64,000 nt of DNA from Catalinimonas alkaloidigena (GTDB lineage: Bacteria; Bacteroidota; Bacteroidia; Cytophagales; Flexibacteraceae), in contig NZ_FNFO01000009.1 in the NCBI RefSeq assembly GCF_900100765.1, forward strand, positions 186,001-250,000, in the 5' to 3' direction. The notes under the pieces were generated by a model. It was not told the DNA's origin and searched no databases. It worked only from the letters and a program-made list of their open reading frames with translations. The translations under genes and the position numbers were made by a program. This document shows positions 51,632 through 60,614 of the stretch, piece by piece. The first letter of the stretch is position 1. Every line of letters begins with the position of its first letter.

Positions 51632-52474
51632 CTATACCACTTGTAAAATGCCCCGCACGTAGCCGACCGACTCGGCCAGGCCGACGATGGGGTCTTTTCC
51701 GTCTTTTTCGTACTCAAAAGCGACGGTACCCTGGTAATTGATTTTTTCGAGCGTCTTGAGCAAGCGCGGAATGTCGATGAGGCCGCGGCCTACTTCGAGC
51801 GGCGTACCCTCACCGTCGTTGCGGTTCACGTCCTTCATGTGCATGTCGTAAAGACGATCTTTATATTTCTCCACCATTTTCGCGGGGTCTTCGCCGATGC
51901 GCTGCACGTGCCCCACATCGATGCAGAAGCCGATGCGCTTGTCGAGGTCCTTGATTTTGGCATAGACGTCGTTCACGCTGGAATAGAGCTTGTCGCCGGG
52001 GCCGTGGTTGTGGATGGCGACTTTGATGTTGTACTGTTTCACCATCTGGTTGGTCAGGTCCAGCAGCTCGTGGTTGGGCACGCCGATGATCATCTCCAGG
52101 TCGGCGGCTTTGGCGTATTCGAACGTTTGCTTCACCTCGTCTGCCGTTTTCATGTAAATCACCCCGGCACCGTAGAGGCTCAGGCCAGCGTCGCGTACCT
52201 TTTTTGCCGCCGCTTTGATATCGGCCGCAGAGGCGTCCAGCGGCATGTGCATGCTTTTGAGGGCGATGTTTTTCAGGTTCAGCCGCTTCGTCATTTCGAT
52301 GGTTTCGTCCAGGCTAAACTCCCGGAACGTATAGGAAGCGACACCGAGGGTAAGGCCGGACGCGGCTCGGCCGGACGCGGTAGGCTGGGCCGACAGGCGG
52401 GGAATGGACAGCGAGGCGGCTCCGGCGGCTCCCAGGCCGAGAAGCTTCAAAAATTCGTGACGGGTAAAAGACAT
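51632..52474 (-). CDS. Tat-exported sugar phosphate isomerase/epimerase-like TIM barrel
   Basis: A 280-residue AP-endonuclease-family-2 TIM barrel. The N-terminus RHEFLKLLGLGAAGAASLSI is a Tat-like signal although the pair is RH rather than RR, so either export route is possible. Barrel motifs with metal ligands are visible: HNHGPGDKLYSS (His pair), FCIDVGHVQRIG (Asp/His), YDMHMKDVNRND and VAFEYEKD (Glu). Many exported Bacteroidota members act on keto-sugars or are of unknown role. Monocistronic between two terminated units. Substrate unknown. Confidence 0.85.
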   Translation of the reverse strand: MSFTRHEFLKLLGLGAAGAASLSIPRLSAQPTASGRAASGLTLGVASYTFREFSLDETIEMTKRLNLKNIALKSMHMPLDASAADIKAAAKKVRDAGLSLYGAGVIYMKTADEVKQTFEYAKAADLEMIIGVPNHELLDLTNQMVKQYNIKVAIHNHGPGDKLYSSVNDVYAKIKDLDKRIGFCIDVGHVQRIGEDPAKMVEKYKDRLYDMHMKDVNRNDGEGTPLEVGRGLIDIPRLLKTLEKINYQGTVAFEYEKDGKDPIVGLAESVGYVRGILQVV

Positions 52475-52513
52475 AGGTGTTGGGGGATAGGTGACTAAAC
52501 ACCTACAAGAGTA

Positions 52514-53140
52514 CTAATTCCGGCCCTCATACTCATCGTTGTGGACCAGGTAATTGGTCAGCTTATTCCACTGGATTTCCTGAAAGGCCATCCAGGCCCC
52601 TTCGGAAATGACCGTATTGAGGGCACTGCGCGCGCCCGCTTCTTTGCCCTTGTTGTTGATGCCCTCGTTTTCGCCGATCTCGTACGCGGCGAGGGTCGTG
52701 CCTTTTTGTTCGACCCTGAACGTGCTGCTGGCCTCCTTCACAAAGAAATGCTCTACGTGTTCGTCGTTGCTCTGCGGATCGGTGCAGGGGTGTACGGTAA
52801 ACTGAAGCGCGTGCGGCTCTTCCTGAATGTCGGTAATTTCGACCCAGTTCTCGGGGAGCGGTCCCGGCAACAGAATGCGGATGAACTGCCCCACGTCCGA
52901 GGCGGGTTCCAGGGTGGGGCGGCCGTGGCGGTCGTGCAGTTCGAACCGGGCCGACAAGCCCGACAGGTCGGACCAGCGGTTGACGTCGAGCAGTTTCGCT
53001 TTGGCACGGGCAAATGCGGCCTCAGCCTCGGCGGGTGTTGCAAACGTGCGTTCGCTGTCGTATAATTTATCTTTGCGGGCGTGCCCAAAAATCGTTTCGA
53101 CTTCGGTCGAGACGCGGTCGATGATTTTCTTAACCCCCAT
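52514..53140 (-). CDS. Conserved soluble protein of unknown function
   Basis: A 208-residue protein without signal or membrane helix. It opens MGVKKIIDRVSTEVETIFGH and continues with a helix rich in Ala/Lys (TPAEAEAAFARAKAKLLDVN), a beta-rich middle (RILLPGPLPENWVEITDIQE) and a helical end (GAWMAFQEIQWNKLTNYLVH). I do not recognise a named family; the alternation of strands and final long helix would suit a START/SRPBCC-like ligand-binding fold, which is a guess. The ATG at 53140 is preferred to the long upstream extension. It is divergent from the M16 operon. Confidence 0.6.
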   Translation of the reverse strand: MGVKKIIDRVSTEVETIFGHARKDKLYDSERTFATPAEAEAAFARAKAKLLDVNRWSDLSGLSARFELHDRHGRPTLEPASDVGQFIRILLPGPLPENWVEITDIQEEPHALQFTVHPCTDPQSNDEHVEHFFVKEASSTFRVEQKGTTLAAYEIGENEGINNKGKEAGARSALNTVISEGAWMAFQEIQWNKLTNYLVHNDEYEGRN

Positions 53141-53320
53141 ACGGTTCTCTGTTTTAGCCACTTGTACGTAGTTCGCGCCTGCTGTGATACAGGCCACGAC
53201 CGGGAACTTCTGTGCAGGCGATGCTCTTGTGTGAGATAGATCCAACCGGTGGCGAGCTTTAGCAACAGAAACCAACCGGCCTCGTACCTTTGTCCAATTG
53301 ATTTACCAAACAACCTACCT

Positions 53321-54745
53321 ATGCGTGCGCTTTTTTATTGGCCCTTGTTGGGCATCGTCACCCTCCTGTTGGCTGCGGGCTGCCGGCGCAGCACTCTGCA
53401 GGAAGCGCCCTCCCAGGCCGAAACCTCCGGCGTTTTTCCGTATTCGATCCACCAGAAACCGCTGCCCAACGGCCTGAACGTGGTCACCGTACCGTACGAC
53501 AGTCCGGGGCTGGCTTCGTTCTACCTGGTGGTGCGGGTCGGGTCGCGCGAAGAAGTCGAAAGCGGCAAGTCGGGCTTCGCCCACTTTTTCGAACACATGA
53601 TGTTCCGCGGGACGGATCGATACCCCAAAGACCGCTACGGAGAAGTCCTGAAAGGGATCGGTGCGGCCGCCAACGCCAACACGTGGTGGGACCGGACGGT
53701 CTACCACATGACGGGCAATGCCGACATGCTGGAAACCATGTTTGAGCTGGAGGCGGACCGATTCCAGCACCTTAACTACTCAGAGGCTGATTTTAAAGTA
53801 GAGGCCGGGGCGGTGAAAGGGGAATACACCAAGAGCTACGCCAGCCCCTCGTCCAAGTTGTACGTGAAAACCTACGACCAGGCGTTCGATCAGCATACCT
53901 ATCAGCACACGACCATCGGGTTTTGGGAGGATGTGGTGGACATGCCCAACCAGTACGCCTACTCGAAGCAATTTTACGACCGGTTTTACCGACCGGAATA
54001 CACCACGCTGCTGGTGGTGGGCGACGTGACGCCAGAGCAGGTCAACCACCTGGCCGAACAGTATTTCGGCGATTGGGAGCGGGGCAATTACCAACCCACC
54101 ATCCCGACGGAACCCGAACAGACGGCCACCCGCTACGCCCACGAACAGGCCGCCGGTTACCCGCCGACGCTAAGCCTGAACTACAAGAGCCCGGCGTTCA
54201 GCGTGGAGAATAAAGACAAAGCGGCCCTCGATCTGCTGGCCATGCTGGCGTTCTCGCCGAAGTCGGACATCTACCGCAAGCTGGTGATCGACGAACAGAA
54301 AGCGCGGAACCTGGGCGCCTACGCGTTGGACACGCGCGATCCCGGCCTGTTTACCATTTCGGCTTCGCTGGTGAAGGCCGACGACCTGCCGTATGTCAAA
54401 GCGCAACTCGATTCGGTGATTCAACGGTACCGGGAGGTGCCCGTCAAGGCCAAAGCCCTCGGCGAAGCGCAGTCGCGACTCAAGTACAGCTTCGCCATGG
54501 ACCTGGACAGCCCTTCACAAATTGCCGAAGCGCTTTCGCAAGTCATCTGGCTGACGGGCGACCCGACCGACATCAACCGCCTGTTCGATCTGTACGACGC
54601 CGTAATGCCGGAAGACCTCCAGCGCGTCGCCCGCCAGTACCTGGTGGACGAACACCTGACGCTGGGCACCATTTCGCCCGCGGCGGAGTCGCCGTTTGCG
54701 AGCCAACGCAACGCTACCGGCACCCCCCAGGGGTCTTCTAATTAA
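53321..54745 (+). CDS. M16 family zinc peptidase, catalytic subunit (lipoprotein)
   Basis: A 474-residue M16B peptidase. The signal ends in a lipobox LLAAGC with C21. The inverted zinc motif HFFEHMMF has H88, E91 and H92, and the distal Glu is in VEAGAVKGEY. Two M16 domains follow in order (about 40-230 and 235-440). It should form a heterodimer with the non-catalytic subunit encoded 19 bp downstream, as in other Bacteroidota and mitochondrial processing peptidases. Likely periplasmic or surface oligopeptide degradation. The ATG at 53321 starts the signal peptide. Confidence 0.93.
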   Translation: MRALFYWPLLGIVTLLLAAGCRRSTLQEAPSQAETSGVFPYSIHQKPLPNGLNVVTVPYDSPGLASFYLVVRVGSREEVESGKSGFAHFFEHMMFRGTDRYPKDRYGEVLKGIGAAANANTWWDRTVYHMTGNADMLETMFELEADRFQHLNYSEADFKVEAGAVKGEYTKSYASPSSKLYVKTYDQAFDQHTYQHTTIGFWEDVVDMPNQYAYSKQFYDRFYRPEYTTLLVVGDVTPEQVNHLAEQYFGDWERGNYQPTIPTEPEQTATRYAHEQAAGYPPTLSLNYKSPAFSVENKDKAALDLLAMLAFSPKSDIYRKLVIDEQKARNLGAYALDTRDPGLFTISASLVKADDLPYVKAQLDSVIQRYREVPVKAKALGEAQSRLKYSFAMDLDSPSQIAEALSQVIWLTGDPTDINRLFDLYDAVMPEDLQRVARQYLVDEHLTLGTISPAAESPFASQRNATGTPQGSSN

Positions 54746-54764
54746 CCTTTCAACCTACGCATTC

Positions 54765-56339
54765 ATGAAAAATATACTCTACCGTGGCCTGCTGGGCGTC
54801 GCCTTGCTGGCGCTTCCTCTGGTCGTCCGGGCGCAGGAGGTGGTCGAACTGCCCAATGCGCAATCCAATAAAGTAGTGGTGAAACTGGCCTTCCGCAACG
54901 GGTCGGTCACCGATCCGCTGGGCAAAGAGGGCCTCACGAACCTGACAGCGGAAGTCTGGACCAACACCGGTAGCGACCGCTACACCAAACCCGAAATCGA
55001 TGCGTTGTTGTATCCGATGGCGGCGTCGTACGGTGCTTTTACAGACAAGGAGATGACGACCCTGACCTTCGAAGTGCACGAAGATCATCTCGATCAGTTT
55101 TACGCCATTTTTCAGGGTGTTTTGCTCCGCCCCGCCTTCCACGAAAAAGACTTTAGCCGCGTGCGGAGTAACCTGAAGAATTATGTGGAACAGGTAATCA
55201 AAGCTTCGTCGGACGAGGATTTCAGCAAGCTGGCCCTGGAAGAAAAGCTTTACGAAGGCACGCCCTACCAGCACCCAAAGTACGGCACTGTGCAGGGCCT
55301 CGACGCCATTACGCTCGAGGACGTGAAGCAGCATTTTCGTACGCAGTTCACCCGCCACAACGTGACCATCGGCATTGCCGGCAAGTATCCCGCCTCTTTC
55401 CTGACGAAACTGAAAGCCGACCTCAACCGGCTTTCGGACGTGGCCCCGGCGACGGTCGTGGTGCCCCGGCCCGAGATGCCCGACGGCCTGCACGTGGAGT
55501 TGATTCCCAAACCGAACAACCTGGGAACGGCCATTTTTGCGGGATACCCGATTGACATCGACCGCAGTTCGGACGACTGGCCCGCCATGCTGGTGGTTAA
55601 CTCGTACCTCGGCGAGCACCGCAAATCGTACTCCAAGCTCTACCAGTTGATCCGCGAAAAGCGCTCCATGAATTACGGCGATTATACGTACATCGAGTGG
55701 TACGAGGCCGGGGGGCAGCACCAATTACCACTGACCGGGTTTCCGCGTTCGTCGAATTACTTCGCCATCTGGATTCGGCCGGTGCAGACCGCCTACAGCC
55801 TGACGTCGCAGTACGACGAACTGAGCGATCTTCAGGTCGGGCACGCGCCGTTTGCGCTGCGGATGGCGCTGTACGAAATCGACCGGGTGAAAAACGAAGG
55901 ACTGACGCAGGAGGAGTTCGACCTGACGCGGCAGTTTCTACGCAGCTACCTGAAACTCTACATCCAGACGCCCGAGCGACGGCTGGGCTTTCTGCTCGAT
56001 TCGCGGTTCTACGGCCTGCAGGACTACATCGCCGAGATGGACGAAGCGCTGGCTAACCTGACGCTGGAGCAGGTCAACGCGGCCGCGGCCCGCTACCTTC
56101 AAACCGAAAACCTGGATGTGGTGATGATTACAGACGAGGCCGAGGCTGCGCCTTTGAAAACCCTGCTGGAAACCCAGGCGCCTTCGCCTATGAGCTACGC
56201 CAACGTGGTCCGCGAAAGCCTGCCCGAATCCGTTTTCGAACTCGACAAAACCGTCGAAGCTTTTCCGCTCCGCGTCGATGAAGTGACCGTGGTGCCACCG
56301 GCCGACGTGTTTCAACAGGGCCGCGAAGGAACGCCCTGA
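54765..56339 (+). CDS. M16 family peptidase, non-catalytic partner
   Basis: A 524-residue exported M16 protein with a signal peptide (1-20, RAQ end). The zinc motif is absent: the corresponding segment reads LTNLTAEVWTNTGSDRY. The substrate-binding C-terminal domain keeps SYLGEHRKSYSKLYQLIREK and YTYIEWYEAGGQHQLPL, including the RxxY-type region for peptide binding. It follows the catalytic subunit by 19 bp and surely works with it. The ATG at 54765 is chosen because the signal peptide starts there; the longer frame overlaps the upstream gene. Confidence 0.92.
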   Translation: MKNILYRGLLGVALLALPLVVRAQEVVELPNAQSNKVVVKLAFRNGSVTDPLGKEGLTNLTAEVWTNTGSDRYTKPEIDALLYPMAASYGAFTDKEMTTLTFEVHEDHLDQFYAIFQGVLLRPAFHEKDFSRVRSNLKNYVEQVIKASSDEDFSKLALEEKLYEGTPYQHPKYGTVQGLDAITLEDVKQHFRTQFTRHNVTIGIAGKYPASFLTKLKADLNRLSDVAPATVVVPRPEMPDGLHVELIPKPNNLGTAIFAGYPIDIDRSSDDWPAMLVVNSYLGEHRKSYSKLYQLIREKRSMNYGDYTYIEWYEAGGQHQLPLTGFPRSSNYFAIWIRPVQTAYSLTSQYDELSDLQVGHAPFALRMALYEIDRVKNEGLTQEEFDLTRQFLRSYLKLYIQTPERRLGFLLDSRFYGLQDYIAEMDEALANLTLEQVNAAAARYLQTENLDVVMITDEAEAAPLKTLLETQAPSPMSYANVVRESLPESVFELDKTVEAFPLRVDEVTVVPPADVFQQGREGTP

Positions 56340-56359
56340 GCAGGAGCACGCTGAAATAG

Positions 56360-56396
56360 AAACGAGGCGATGGGCTATAAGTCCATCGCCTCGTTT
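56360..56396. terminator. Bidirectional terminator between M16 operon and orphan gene
   Basis: A perfect 14-bp stem AAACGAGGCGATGG/CCATCGCCTCGTTT with a 9-nt loop lies between convergent genes. Confidence 0.85.
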
Positions 56397-56442
56397 GCGT
56401 TAAGAGATTTTCTTCCGGTCTTCGGAGCGCCGGTTTCCTTGC

Positions 56443-57027
56443 TTAAAACACGAGCGCCCGGAAGAAGAACGGGGCCAGGTCGCGGTTGTAATTCAGGGCT
56501 GCATCGTTCAGTTGCACCGTGTGCAGGTTGCGGTTGGGGCCGCGTTGCGAGTGGCGCAGCGCTTTGGCCTGGGTCAGCGGATCGATATACAGCCTCACGT
56601 TTTCGGGCGTCCAGCCAAAATCGCTGGTGTCGCACAGAATGCCTTCTTCGTGGTATTGGTTGAACCCGAACCCGACGAAGCACTGCTCGACGAAATCGGC
56701 AAACCAGGTACCTACCCGCGGGGGCAGGTCGCGTTCCTGGCAATACTGCGCCGCATGGGCGGCGATGCCGTCGGGGCCGGTTCCGAAAACAGGCTGCCCG
56801 GCAATTTGTTCGATGTCCGTGTAGTTTTCCAGGAGTCGCCACGTGGTGTCGTCCAGGGTATTTACGTTCAGGTGCTGAAAGATGCTGTTCTGGTCCAGCA
56901 GGCGCATGGCCCGGTCGAAGTAATAGACCCGGGTCTGGCCTTTCATGTTTTCGACGACCAGGTTGTTGGCGTAATAGTCGAGGTAATATTGCGCGGCGAA
57001 GTCTTTCGCGATGGTTTCTCCACTCAT
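56443..57027 (-). CDS. Soluble orphan protein
   Basis: A 194-residue acidic protein without signal or helix, beginning MSGETIAKDFAAQYYLDYYA and ending AALNYNRDLAPFFFRALVF. It is rich in aromatic residues (YYLDYYANN, RVYYFDRAMR) and resembles a small NTF2-like or SnoaL-type domain at the start, but no family can be named with confidence. It is monocistronic and converges on the M16 operon, separated by the hairpin at 56360. Function unknown. Confidence 0.55.
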   Translation of the reverse strand: MSGETIAKDFAAQYYLDYYANNLVVENMKGQTRVYYFDRAMRLLDQNSIFQHLNVNTLDDTTWRLLENYTDIEQIAGQPVFGTGPDGIAAHAAQYCQERDLPPRVGTWFADFVEQCFVGFGFNQYHEEGILCDTSDFGWTPENVRLYIDPLTQAKALRHSQRGPNRNLHTVQLNDAALNYNRDLAPFFFRALVF

Positions 57028-57384
57028 AATGGTAACAGTTAGTTGCCATGATTAACGCAGAAGTCCGAGCAATGTTAGCGGGCGAGCGGGCGGAAGGCGA
57101 AAAATCGTGGGTCCGTTTGGTCTCCGACGGAAATCCTGCGGTGGGGCGGGTATAAATGAAGCGCTCAGGTTTCTACTATGGTAGATTCTGCCGTCACGCA
57201 ACTGCGGCGCACCGCACCTGCCACAGGCATCGTTTTCAGGCGAATCGCCACCGATGGCCGCACCTCTGCCACCTGCTTGCGTATGAACGCTCTCTTTTTC
57301 GTTTCTGTCCAGTTGTGCCCCACGTGACGGCCCGCCAATGGGCCTGATACCGACCTCACCTTTTCACCTCAAACCACCACTTTT
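57028..57384. other. Divergent intergenic region, 357 bp
   Basis: This lies between the orphan gene (minus) and the PL10 lyase gene (plus). A CCGCCAATGGGC palindromic spot near 57328 and an ACC/CAAACC-rich leader just before the lyase ATG (cacctcaaaccaccactttt) are visible. No convincing TTTG/TAnnTTTG pair or coding frame was found. Confidence 0.4.
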
Positions 57385-59040
57385 ATGCAAACTTCCGGAA
57401 AACACCTTGTCCCCGTGTTCCTGGCCCTGCTGCTGCCCCTGATGGGCGGCTGGCAAACTGACCCGGAGCCGGAGCACGCCCCCGTCAGCAAAGCGGAAAT
57501 CCTGACGACGATGAAACGCGCTACGCAGTTTATGGACGACAAAGTCAGTTACCAAGGCGGCTATGTCTGGTCCTACCTGCCCGACCTGTCGCGGCGCTGG
57601 GGCGAGATGGAGGCCAAAAAGACGATGATCTGGGTGCAACCGCCGGGCACGGCCACCATGGGCCACCTGTTTCTGGACGCCTACCATGCGACCGGCGACT
57701 CCTACTACTACCGCGTGGCCAAACGCGCCACCGAAGTGCTGATGCGGGCGCAGCATCCCAGCGGCGGGTGGAATTACATGGCCGATCTGGCGGGCGAGGC
57801 GTCGCTGCAGGAGTGGTACCGTACCATCGGGGCGAACGGCTGGCGGCTGGAAGAGTTCCAGCACTACTACGGCAACGCTACGTTCGACGACGCCGGAACG
57901 GCCGAAGCCTCGAAGCTGCTGTTGCGGATGTATCTGGAGAAGCGCGAACCGGCAATCAAAAAGGCCCTGGACAAGGCCATTGCGTTTGTGAAGGAGAGCC
58001 AGTACGACATGGGCGGCTGGCCGCAGCGTTACCCACCGGCCGGTGCGTTTACGAAACAGGGCCACGCCGACTATTCTTCCTACATCACCTTCAACGACGA
58101 CGTAGCGCAGGAAAATATCGAGTTTCTGGTGCTGTGCTATCAGGCGCTGGGCGATACTAGTTTGCTGGACCCCATCCGTCGGGCAATGGACTCTTTTCTG
58201 GTCACCCAACTGCCCGCCCCACAGCCGGGCTGGGCATTACAGTACACCACGGATCTGCAACCCGCCGGTGCGCGGACGTACGAACCCAAGGCGCTTTCGA
58301 CCGCCACGACGGTCAACAATGTGCGGCAACTGATGAATTTCTACCGCCTGATGGGTGACAGAAAGTACCTCGCGCGGATTCCGGAAGCGCTCGACTGGCT
58401 GGAAGCCCTGCGGCTCCCCGACGACGCAATCGTCGACAACCGAACGCACCCGATGTTCATTGAGCTGGGTACCAACAAGGCCCTGTACCTGCACCGGCGC
58501 GGCTCCAACGTGGTCAACGGTGCTTATTATGCCGATTACGATCCGACGCACACCATCGCCCATTACCGCTCTACGCGCTTTGTGGATGTGGCCGACCTCC
58601 GCACCCAATTTGAAGCCATTCGCCAGCTTTCGCCCGAGGAGGCCACGGCCAAGTCGCCGCTGAAATCCGGGGTGAAGGTAGAGTTGCCGCGCTATTTTAC
58701 GCTACGCGGGGCTAAAATCTCTGACCTGAATAGCCGCGGGCTGTCCCGCCGCGCAGCCTCGACCGAAGAAGTACAACAACTGATCAGCACCCTGACACCG
58801 GACGGCTACTGGCTTACCCCTCTGCGGGTCACAACGCATCCGTACATCGGTCCCGGTACGACAGAAGTGGCCGAGGGCGACTTTCGGTCCCAGTTTGTCG
58901 GCGATCAGTACGATACCTCGCCTTACTACACCGATCAGGCGCAGGAAGGCATTTCGACGGGTGCGTTCGTGAGAAACATGGACGTGCTGATCGAGTACCT
59001 GACGGCGCACGACCAGGCCGTGTCGCAACAAGGCGATTAG
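57385..59040 (+). CDS. Secreted pectate lyase, polysaccharide lyase family 10
   Basis: A 551-residue PL10 enzyme with a signal peptide (about 1-22). The (alpha/alpha)-toroid shows the family pattern: RATQFMDDKVSYQGGYVWSY, HPSGGWNYMADLAGE, FDDAGTAEASKLLLRMY, YDMGGWPQRYPP, YITFNDDVAQENIEFL (catalytic Asp region) and ALSTATTVNNVRQLMNFYRL. It cleaves de-esterified homogalacturonan by beta-elimination, giving the unsaturated ends that the GH105 at 10407 removes. C-terminal residues about 430-551 form a beta-rich extension of unclear role. Monocistronic, with a hairpin after the stop. Confidence 0.9.
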   Translation: MQTSGKHLVPVFLALLLPLMGGWQTDPEPEHAPVSKAEILTTMKRATQFMDDKVSYQGGYVWSYLPDLSRRWGEMEAKKTMIWVQPPGTATMGHLFLDAYHATGDSYYYRVAKRATEVLMRAQHPSGGWNYMADLAGEASLQEWYRTIGANGWRLEEFQHYYGNATFDDAGTAEASKLLLRMYLEKREPAIKKALDKAIAFVKESQYDMGGWPQRYPPAGAFTKQGHADYSSYITFNDDVAQENIEFLVLCYQALGDTSLLDPIRRAMDSFLVTQLPAPQPGWALQYTTDLQPAGARTYEPKALSTATTVNNVRQLMNFYRLMGDRKYLARIPEALDWLEALRLPDDAIVDNRTHPMFIELGTNKALYLHRRGSNVVNGAYYADYDPTHTIAHYRSTRFVDVADLRTQFEAIRQLSPEEATAKSPLKSGVKVELPRYFTLRGAKISDLNSRGLSRRAASTEEVQQLISTLTPDGYWLTPLRVTTHPYIGPGTTEVAEGDFRSQFVGDQYDTSPYYTDQAQEGISTGAFVRNMDVLIEYLTAHDQAVSQQGD

Positions 59041-59068
59041 CATTCGGGGTGTTTGTAACACACAACGC

Positions 59069-59110
59069 AACGCCTCCCTCGTGCCGCATCGACATCACGG
59101 GGGAGGCGTT
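59069..59110. terminator. Hairpin between PL10 lyase and VOC gene
   Basis: AACGCCTCCC/GGGAGGCGTT pair over 10 bp, with CGTG/CACG extending the stem inside. No strong T run follows on the plus strand, so termination by this hairpin is likely but not certain. Confidence 0.5.
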
Positions 59111-59121
59111 GGTACAGGAGG

Positions 59122-59523
59122 TTACGAGCGTTCGCGCTCCGTCAGCATCGGGGTGCCGCGTTTGCAGAGTTGCAGGGCCAGGCCCCAGGGATCGCGCAGC
59201 ATCACCAGATGCGAGCCATCCGGGTACGTCTGGTCACTGACCAGGGTCGCGCCCGCCTCGATAAGTCGATTTTTATCCACGTCCGGATCGGCCGAGACAA
59301 AGGCTAGGTGCACCAACAGCGGGTTCATGTGGGCATAATCGGGTACTTCGTCGGCCGGGTTGGTATAAATCTCGATCATGATGCGGCCGCTGTCGTCGGC
59401 CAGAAACGTCATAAACGGCGCTTCGGGCGATTGTTTGACGATCGTAAGGCCCAGGTGGGTCACATACCAGTCCGCCATGTGCTGGGGGTGTTGAACGTTC
59501 AGGGCAAAATGCTCTAACTTCAT
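59122..59523 (-). CDS. VOC (glyoxalase-fold) protein
   Basis: A 133-residue single VOC module: MKLEHFALNVQHPQHMADWYV with H5 as a probable metal ligand, APFMTFLADDSGRIMIEIYT, LVHLAFVSADPDVDKNRLIE and SHLVMLRDPWGLALQLCKR with a second set of ligands. Soluble. It differs in sequence from the VOC at 50699. Substrate unknown; monocistronic, converging on the PL10 lyase gene. Confidence 0.88.
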   Translation of the reverse strand: MKLEHFALNVQHPQHMADWYVTHLGLTIVKQSPEAPFMTFLADDSGRIMIEIYTNPADEVPDYAHMNPLLVHLAFVSADPDVDKNRLIEAGATLVSDQTYPDGSHLVMLRDPWGLALQLCKRGTPMLTERERS

Positions 59524-59909
59524 AAATCGTGGTTTTGGGGTCTAGAGAGATGTCGCTACTAAAGAACCACGAAAGGTCGAAGTATACTAGCGCCCCGCGG
59601 TTGGCGGGTCGGCATTGCCCGCGCAAATGCGCCGATCTGCATACAATCCTTTGCATTTTTTCGGGGGAAAATGTTTGTGCAGAGGGGTGGACAGAACCGT
59701 GCCCGGACGTTATATTTGTGTATCACCCGTTCGGTAACGCGCGAGAGGAATTTTTTCACTGCCGAACGCCCACCCACTTCAAACATTCTGCACACCCCAT
59801 TGGCCTGGCCACACAGGTCCCGGAGGACTTATGTCTTACCGCATAGGCGCTCCGCCCGCCACAACAGGCATCCTGCACATTTCGGGTCGTATTCATTAAT
59901 CTCAGGTGT
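59524..59909. other. Divergent intergenic region, 386 bp
   Basis: TATATTTG at 59711-59718 matches the -7 consensus TAnnTTTG on the plus strand, but no TTTG stands at the expected -33 position. A short palindrome GCGCAAATGCGC (59620-59631) is present upstream. It may drive the secreted protein gene at 59910. Confidence 0.4.
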
Positions 59910-60614
59910 ATGTTGAAGCAAGTATTCTACGTTTTGATTTTGATCGCCCTTGGGGCACGTTTCGGGTCCACGGGTTACGCACAGGACGTTTCGTATTACG
60001 AGAAACAGCACGTTAGCGCCCACAGCGGCTTCTGGCAAGTGCTGACCGATCCGGACAACCGCACAACGACCATCCGGTTTTATGACGAACACCGGCAGGT
60101 CGTCTATCAGGAAGAATTGGTGGGGAAGTACGTACGACTCACGGCCCGGAATCGCCGGAAGCTGGACGGCATGCTCGAACAGGTGCTGCACAACCGGCTG
60201 GTGGCCGCCACGGTGGGTGTAACCGAAATGCAAAAGTTAGCGCGCGGCGCTTTGCTGAAGATGCCCGACGTTCTGTTGCGGGACGAATCCAAGGTAGAGA
60301 AGCAACTGGCGTTACAAAGGGCCCAGATCCGGCTAAATGCGTATATGATGCCGCAAAGCCTGCGGATGAAAGTGCTGATCGACAACCCGAAAGAGGAACG
60401 GATGAAGATTCGGCTGATGGATACGGAAGGGGCGACGCTCTACGAGGAAAACACCTCAGCGGTGAGTTACCACCGGCCGTTCGACCTGCAGGGCATGCCG
60501 GTGGGCACGTATACGCTGCTGGTGAAATCCAGGAAACAGTCGTTTGTGCGGGAGCTTGAAGTCAAACCGGCAGACAAGCCGCTGGCCGTCATGTCTGACG
60601 TGGTGCTGCCCTAA
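59910..60614 (+). CDS. Secreted protein of unknown function with T9SS-like tail
   Basis: A 234-residue exported protein (signal peptide 1-24, YAQ end). The middle (about 60-145) is helical and basic (KYVRLTARNRRKLDGMLEQV); the C-terminal part (LMDTEGATLYEENTSAVSYH, LQGMPVGTYTLLVKSRKQSF) resembles the last repeat of a T9SS sorting domain or a Por_Secre_tail-like beta sandwich, without the PNP motif. The N-terminal TTIRFYDEHRQVVYQEELVG looks similar, so the protein may have an internal duplication. Function unknown. Confidence 0.6.
   Translation: MLKQVFYVLILIALGARFGSTGYAQDVSYYEKQHVSAHSGFWQVLTDPDNRTTTIRFYDEHRQVVYQEELVGKYVRLTARNRRKLDGMLEQVLHNRLVAATVGVTEMQKLARGALLKMPDVLLRDESKVEKQLALQRAQIRLNAYMMPQSLRMKVLIDNPKEERMKIRLMDTEGATLYEENTSAVSYHRPFDLQGMPVGTYTLLVKSRKQSFVRELEVKPADKPLAVMSDVVLP

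Noticed and set aside
59620-59631. GCGCAAATGCGC palindrome as a second LacI-family operator
   Set aside because: The half-sites are shorter and the centre differs from the 20161 palindrome; no regulator gene is near.
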